DNA from: a virus
Direction: 5' to 3' (one strand)
Virus record (IMG/VR): IMGVR_UViG_3300029267_003371
Coordinates: 1-42,454 of that record
DNA length: 42,454 nucleotides
The notes beneath the pieces are model-generated. The model had not been told where the DNA came from. It searched no databases and saw only the letters and a list, made by a program, of their open reading frames with translations. Both the position numbers and the translations under genes were made by a program. The stretch's first letter is position 1. The number at the start of each line of letters is the position of its first letter. Positions 39,294 through 42,454 of the stretch are shown piece by piece.

Positions 39294-40949
39294 CTACCCG
39301 TAGGGATCGATCCCGTCGTCGGCGTAGGGGTCCAGATCCAGGCCGAACCCTTCGTCGTCCTCGTCCTCCTCCTCGGCCTCCGTGGTCGCCGCCTCGCTGA
39401 GCACCGGCCACACCGCCAGCGCCAGGGCGTCGTAGCTGTCCGGCGAGCGCCCGAGCAGCTTCCGGAGCTGCTTCTTCGGCGTCACCTTCGAGCGGCCCGC
39501 CGTGCCCCGCTCCCACTCCAAGGCGTGGAGCTCCGTCTCGAGCTGCTCGTCCTCGAGGAGCGCCCCGCCCTCCTTGAGCCACGACCAGAGGTTGTGGGCG
39601 AGCTCGTCGCGCACCCGGTCGAAGGTCATCGGCTCGCGGATCGCCTTGTCGCTCGCCCGCACCCGGTGGAGCTCGAACGTCGCCCCGGCCCGCGATGACA
39701 GGCCGCGGAGGTAGGTGTACGTGTCCCAGCCGATCTTGCCCTCGGAGTCGATCACCACGAGGGCCCGCTCCCGAGGGTGCTCGCGCAGCTCCTCGATCAG
39801 CCCGAGTAGCTGGACGCCGTGCCCCTCCTCGGTCAGCCCCCGGTGCCGACGCAACGCCACGATCTTGTCGCCGCGGCGCGCCACCATGGCCGTGTCGTCG
39901 CCGGTCCCGCTCTCGCCCGCGGGGTCGAGGCCGATCTGGAGGATGCCGACCGCCTCGCTCTCGGGCCACCGCTCCTCGGCCTCGGTGATGAGCGCGATCG
40001 AGAACGCCTTGCCGTCCTCGCCGATCGGGAACTCGCCGTCGACGCGTACCTTCACGAAGGCCGAATCCTCGCCGTACTTCGCGACCATCTGCTCCACCCA
40101 GTAGTGCGTCGCGAGTCCGGGGATCACGTTGCGGCGCTCGACCGCGTTCGGCGTCTCTCGGCTCGAGATCGTGATCCGGTGATAGACCTCCTTCTTCCGG
40201 GGGTGCTCGTGCGAGTCGTAGAACTCCCCCACGGTCCGCGTCGGGTTGCCGATCAGCAACATGCGGACCATCACACCGGCCTCCTCGGTCCAGCCCGCCC
40301 GGTTGCCCTCGAGGCCCTCATAGATCGCATCGGCGACGCCGCTCGCCTCGTCCATGATGAAGAACAAGGCGGCTCCGGCGGTCCCGGTGATTGCCTCGAC
40401 GTCGCGGACCGTGTACCCCTTCACCTCGCGGAAGTCGCCCGAGAGCAGCCCGGTCCCCGCGCGCTCCGCCGGGCGCCCGTCGATCACGGTCCCGTGCGGG
40501 CACGGGCGCGGTCCGGAGGGGTCCTCGAGAGTGCAGGCAAGGCATCGCCCCGACCGTGCGTGGAGTTGCCGCACCGCGCGCCACACCACGCCCTGCACGT
40601 TCGCCGCCGTCGGAGCGGTGCAGATGACCCGGGCGTCAGGGAAGGAGCAGTAGAACCACAGCGCCAGCGAGCCGGCCAGCCAGCTCTTGCCGACGCGGTG
40701 GCCACTCTTGACACTCACGAGGGCATGCTCGACCACGGCGCGCATGACCTCGGCCTGGCGCTCCCATGGGTCGTACCCGAGGATCTCCCGGCAGAAGCCC
40801 ACAGGGTCGGTGGCGTACCGCGGCGATGGCCACGACAGCATCGTCGCCGCCCGCACGAGCACCAGGAGTGCCTCCCGCAGGTCCTCCGCGAACGTCTTGC
40901 GGTCCGACGGCACCCGATGCCGCCGGCGCTTCTCCAGGGCAAGGGTCAT
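39294..40949 (-). CDS. terL: Terminase large subunit (packaging ATPase/nuclease)
   Basis: A 551-aa packaging motor. The ATPase domain shows Walker A SGHRVGKSW (Gly83 to Ser89) and Walker B LFFIMDEA (Glu201). IGNPTRTVGEFYDS is the coupling motif. The RNase H-like nuclease domain has GLDPAGESG (Asp342), VVIDSEGKIGWDT (Asp401) and RSPDSYDALALAVW (Asp504/Asp507). Between the Walker motifs lies an unusual CLACTLEDPSGPRPCPHG segment with two Cys pairs (about residues 136-152) that could bind zinc. It starts at ATG 40949 by ATGA overlap. The C-terminal 30 residues are acidic. Confidence 0.95.
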   Translation of the reverse strand: MTLALEKRRRHRVPSDRKTFAEDLREALLVLVRAATMLSWPSPRYATDPVGFCREILGYDPWERQAEVMRAVVEHALVSVKSGHRVGKSWLAGSLALWFYCSFPDARVICTAPTAANVQGVVWRAVRQLHARSGRCLACTLEDPSGPRPCPHGTVIDGRPAERAGTGLLSGDFREVKGYTVRDVEAITGTAGAALFFIMDEASGVADAIYEGLEGNRAGWTEEAGVMVRMLLIGNPTRTVGEFYDSHEHPRKKEVYHRITISSRETPNAVERRNVIPGLATHYWVEQMVAKYGEDSAFVKVRVDGEFPIGEDGKAFSIALITEAEERWPESEAVGILQIGLDPAGESGTGDDTAMVARRGDKIVALRRHRGLTEEGHGVQLLGLIEELREHPRERALVVIDSEGKIGWDTYTYLRGLSSRAGATFELHRVRASDKAIREPMTFDRVRDELAHNLWSWLKEGGALLEDEQLETELHALEWERGTAGRSKVTPKKQLRKLLGRSPDSYDALALAVWPVLSEAATTEAEEEDEDDEGFGLDLDPYADDGIDPYG

Positions 40950-41494
40950 TCGAGCGCCTCGGCCACGGCCGCCGCCGCCTCGGGGTAGGGCTCGAGCGCC
41001 CGGAGGATCGCGGCCTTGAGGGCGGCCCAGGCCGGATGCTCCCGCACCGCCCGGTCCTCGGCCATCTCCTGGTCGCGCTCGAGGCGAGCCCGAAGGGCGA
41101 GGAGCTTCGCCAGCGTGTCGCGGAGCTTCGCCGCCGCCCCGTCCGTAAGGGCCTCGTCCTTCAGCGCCGCCAGGATGCTGTCGATCTGGCGCTTCGTGAT
41201 CTCGAGCGTGTCGCCGTCCGACCCGGCCGCGCTCTCGGGCGCCACGGACGGCAGCGGCGCGCCCGGCGCGACGTCCCACGCCCGCCGGGGAATGCCGAAG
41301 AGCAGCTCGAGCTTGTGGCGATGGGCCTCGCCGGGGACGCGCCGGCCCCGCCGCCAGTGCCCTACCACGGCAGCCCCACAACCGAGCTTCGCCGCGATCT
41401 CGGCCTCGGTCCCGCCGAGCTCGACGAGCTCCCGCTGGCCCTCCGTCTTCGCCTCCGGCCCCGGCCTCGCCTTCCGCCTCCGCTTCGGCTTCAT
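40946..41494 (-). CDS. HTH protein, candidate terminase small subunit
   Basis: A 182-aa protein. Residues 1-20 are very basic (MKPKRRRKARPGPEAKTEG). Residues about 20-60 form an HTH (VELGGTEAEIAAKLGCGAAV). The C-terminal half (residues about 90-180) is a long helix (QIDSILAALKDEALTDGAAA; LRDTLAKLLALRARLERDQE). The start at 41494 is fixed by ATGA with the upstream stop; the frame further upstream is not protein-like. An HTH protein coupled to terL is the usual small terminase, which recognises the packaging site. Confidence 0.75.
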   Translation of the reverse strand: MKPKRRRKARPGPEAKTEGQRELVELGGTEAEIAAKLGCGAAVVGHWRRGRRVPGEAHRHKLELLFGIPRRAWDVAPGAPLPSVAPESAAGSDGDTLEITKRQIDSILAALKDEALTDGAAAKLRDTLAKLLALRARLERDQEMAEDRAVREHPAWAALKAAILRALEPYPEAAAAVAEALE

Positions 41495-41772
41495 CGCTTC
41501 GCCCGGTGCAGCAGGTCCGTGTAGAGCTTGATCGCTGCCGCCTCGATCGCGATGGCCCGGTGCGCCAGCACCACGCCCCGCATGTCCCGCACGACGATCC
41601 CTTCCTCGTCGATTCGAGCCCTCGCCTCCCGCGCAAGCTGGATCTGGATCACGATCGCCTCGACCATCGCCATGGGCGTCGACGGGTGGCATTGCTCACA
41701 AATCTCGTCCAGGAGCTCTTCGGACAACGTGGGTGCTCCGGCATTCCCCGACGCGCTCTCTTCTGATGACAT
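41491..41772 (-). CDS. Small P27-terminase-like protein
   Basis: A 93-aa helical protein. Its C-terminal half (LAREARARIDEEGIVVRDMR, then AHRAIAIEAAAIKLYTDLLH) matches the pattern of P27-type small terminases ('EEG.VV.D..G....H.A..IE..A'). It lacks the N-terminal half of that family. AAGGAGGTGA lies nine bases before the ATG at 41772, the strongest ribosome site in the window. It overlaps the upstream PLD gene by 77 bases and the next gene by ATGA. It may pair with the HTH protein as a split small terminase. Confidence 0.65.
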   Translation of the reverse strand: MSSEESASGNAGAPTLSEELLDEICEQCHPSTPMAMVEAIVIQIQLAREARARIDEEGIVVRDMRGVVLAHRAIAIEAAAIKLYTDLLHRAKR

Positions 41773-42400
41773 CTGATCTCACCTCCTTGACCTCGATCTG
41801 ATCAGGGAGGCGCCCCATCGGCGGGATCACCGTGGGGCGCTCCTCGGCGCCGACCTCCTCCCAGATGCTGTCGAAGATGTCCTGGAGGAACTGGGCAAGC
41901 TCCCCGTCCTCCGAGATGTCGAGGTTTTCGATGTTCGGATTCGTGTTCAGGTTCATGGAGCCGCGGGCAACCACATCATGCGTCTCGGACCTCACGAGCA
42001 GCATCTTGGAGTGGTTGCGGACTCCCCTGATTCCGTCGGCACCGAAGACGCTCTCGAGATGCCTCCGGTAGAGCTCTTTGCGGCGCGACTCCAGCGAGCG
42101 GTCGAGCAGGAACCGCAGGCTCCGTACGGACCCTTCCTCTATCAGGTACGCGCACCGCTCCAGGTCATAGTCGCCCGCCGTCCAGCTCGCCACCGTCACG
42201 TCGGCCGGCCCGGTCTGCCGCAGAATCGCGACGAGCACATCGATCATCGAAAACTGCCCGTAGGTGATGATCGTCAGATCGTCACCGCGCCGGAGCTCGC
42301 CGATCGCATCGACAGCCGACTCCACGCGCGCGAGATGAAACCGCCTCGAGCTTCGCTCGCCTCGCCGCAGCACCCGCGCCCGTCCCTTCGCGATTTTCAA
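41696..42400 (-). CDS. PLD-like single-HKD-type protein at the head of the late operon
   Basis: A 234-aa protein with one PLD-superfamily half-site: NHSKMLLV (His130, Lys132) followed by GSMNLN (Gly147, Ser148, Asn150) and NIENLDI. The Asp expected six residues after Lys is not in place (MLLVRS). One half-site per chain means a dimeric enzyme, as in bacterial nucleases such as Nuc. The N-terminal half (TIITYGQFSMIDVLVAILRQ; VTVASWTAGDYDLERCAYLI) forms the first beta-alpha unit. It starts at TTG 42400. It may be a phage nuclease or a non-catalytic DNA/lipid-binding protein; the order suggests a packaging-region role. It overlaps the P27-like gene by 77 bases. Confidence 0.7.
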   Translation of the reverse strand: MKIAKGRARVLRRGERSSRRFHLARVESAVDAIGELRRGDDLTIITYGQFSMIDVLVAILRQTGPADVTVASWTAGDYDLERCAYLIEEGSVRSLRFLLDRSLESRRKELYRRHLESVFGADGIRGVRNHSKMLLVRSETHDVVARGSMNLNTNPNIENLDISEDGELAQFLQDIFDSIWEEVGAEERPTVIPPMGRLPDQIEVKEVRSDVIRRERVGECRSTHVVRRAPGRDL

Positions 42401-42454
42401 CGCCTTTTTCCTACCGTGGTTTTTTTGCCACAGTCATTTCCGCAGAATCCCGAC
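42401..42454. other. Right-edge noncoding stretch with T-run palindrome
   Basis: The 54 bases upstream of the TTG start hold an imperfect CCGTGG/CCACAG palindrome separated by a TTTTTTTG loop (plus strand 42415-42434). No further gene is visible up to the edge. It could hold the late promoter, but I cannot identify one with confidence. No matching repeat with the left edge is visible. Confidence 0.4.

Noticed and set aside
42415-42434. Plus-strand terminator at the right edge
   Set aside because: The T-run is in the loop and not after the stem, and no plus-strand gene ends there.
1-42454. Diversity-generating retroelement, transposase, insertion sequence or toxin-antitoxin pair
   Set aside because: No reverse transcriptase motif, template/variable repeat pair, DDE transposase, terminal inverted repeats or recognisable toxin family was found on either strand.
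1-42454. tRNA or other structural RNA genes
   Set aside because: I saw no convincing cloverleaf in the few intergenic gaps; nearly all bases are coding.
1-42454. Complete genome with terminal repeats
   Set aside because: The first and last tens of bases share no obvious direct repeat, and a gene appears to start at 39 and run off the left edge, so the window looks like a cut from a longer or circularly permuted sequence.

Overview
The window is a single, densely packed block of tailed-phage DNA (a phage genome segment or prophage) in very GC-rich sequence. Every convincing gene lies on the minus strand, so the map reads from right to left. Most neighbours touch or overlap through ATGA, GTGA or TGATG junctions, which suggests long translationally coupled operons. 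No host chromosomal gene is recognisable. The lipobox-type signals, a possible spanin-like pair and a peptidoglycan amidase suggest a high-GC Gram-negative host. A myxobacterium-like host would fit, but that is inference.

Late region (about 42400 down to 13064). It opens with a PLD-like protein and two small proteins resembling terminase small subunits. Next come the large terminase, a 65-aa HTH protein, a Mu gp29-like portal, an S49-type protease carrying a nested scaffold, a decoration-like protein and a Mu gpT-like major capsid protein. Head-tail connectors, contractile tail sheath, tail tube, a tail assembly chaperone pair joined by a canonical -1 slippery site, and the tape measure follow. 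Baseplate genes come next (hub/spike, gp25-like wedge, J-like, I-like), then a set of probable receptor-binding or fibre proteins (beta-propeller, LamG-like, a 20-residue-repeat protein). Mixed among and after these lie lysis or envelope candidates: a TM/coiled-coil protein plus lipoprotein, a membrane-embedded putative metzincin protease, an amidase_2 endolysin and another lipoprotein. An intrinsic-terminator-like stem with a T-run closes the block at about 12970-12896.

Early region (about 12713 down to the left edge). It starts with a GTG-initiated HTH/excisionase-like regulator behind a strong Shine-Dalgarno. A recombination module follows (RecF/SbcC-like ATPase, zinc-ribbon protein, YqaJ-type exonuclease, RecT-like annealing protein). 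Then come small unknown genes, a winged-helix-like protein with a DnaB-type helicase, coiled-coil/zinc-ribbon proteins, a soluble lytic transglycosylase, an ASCH-like protein, an apparently frameshifted RuvC-like resolvase, a tyrosine integrase with repeat-rich flanking DNA (possible attachment or arm sites), an adenine methyltransferase and a winged-helix protein. A further gene begins at the left edge and runs off the window.

Taken together this looks like a chimeric temperate myovirus. Its head and tail follow the Mu plan, but integration and replication use a tyrosine recombinase, DnaB and RecT/YqaJ. I saw no transposase or MuB. The most striking local features are the tail chaperone frameshift site, the single-base frameshift that breaks an otherwise intact RuvC active-site motif, the membrane protease in the lysis region, and the mirrored repeat pairs around the integrase stop codon.
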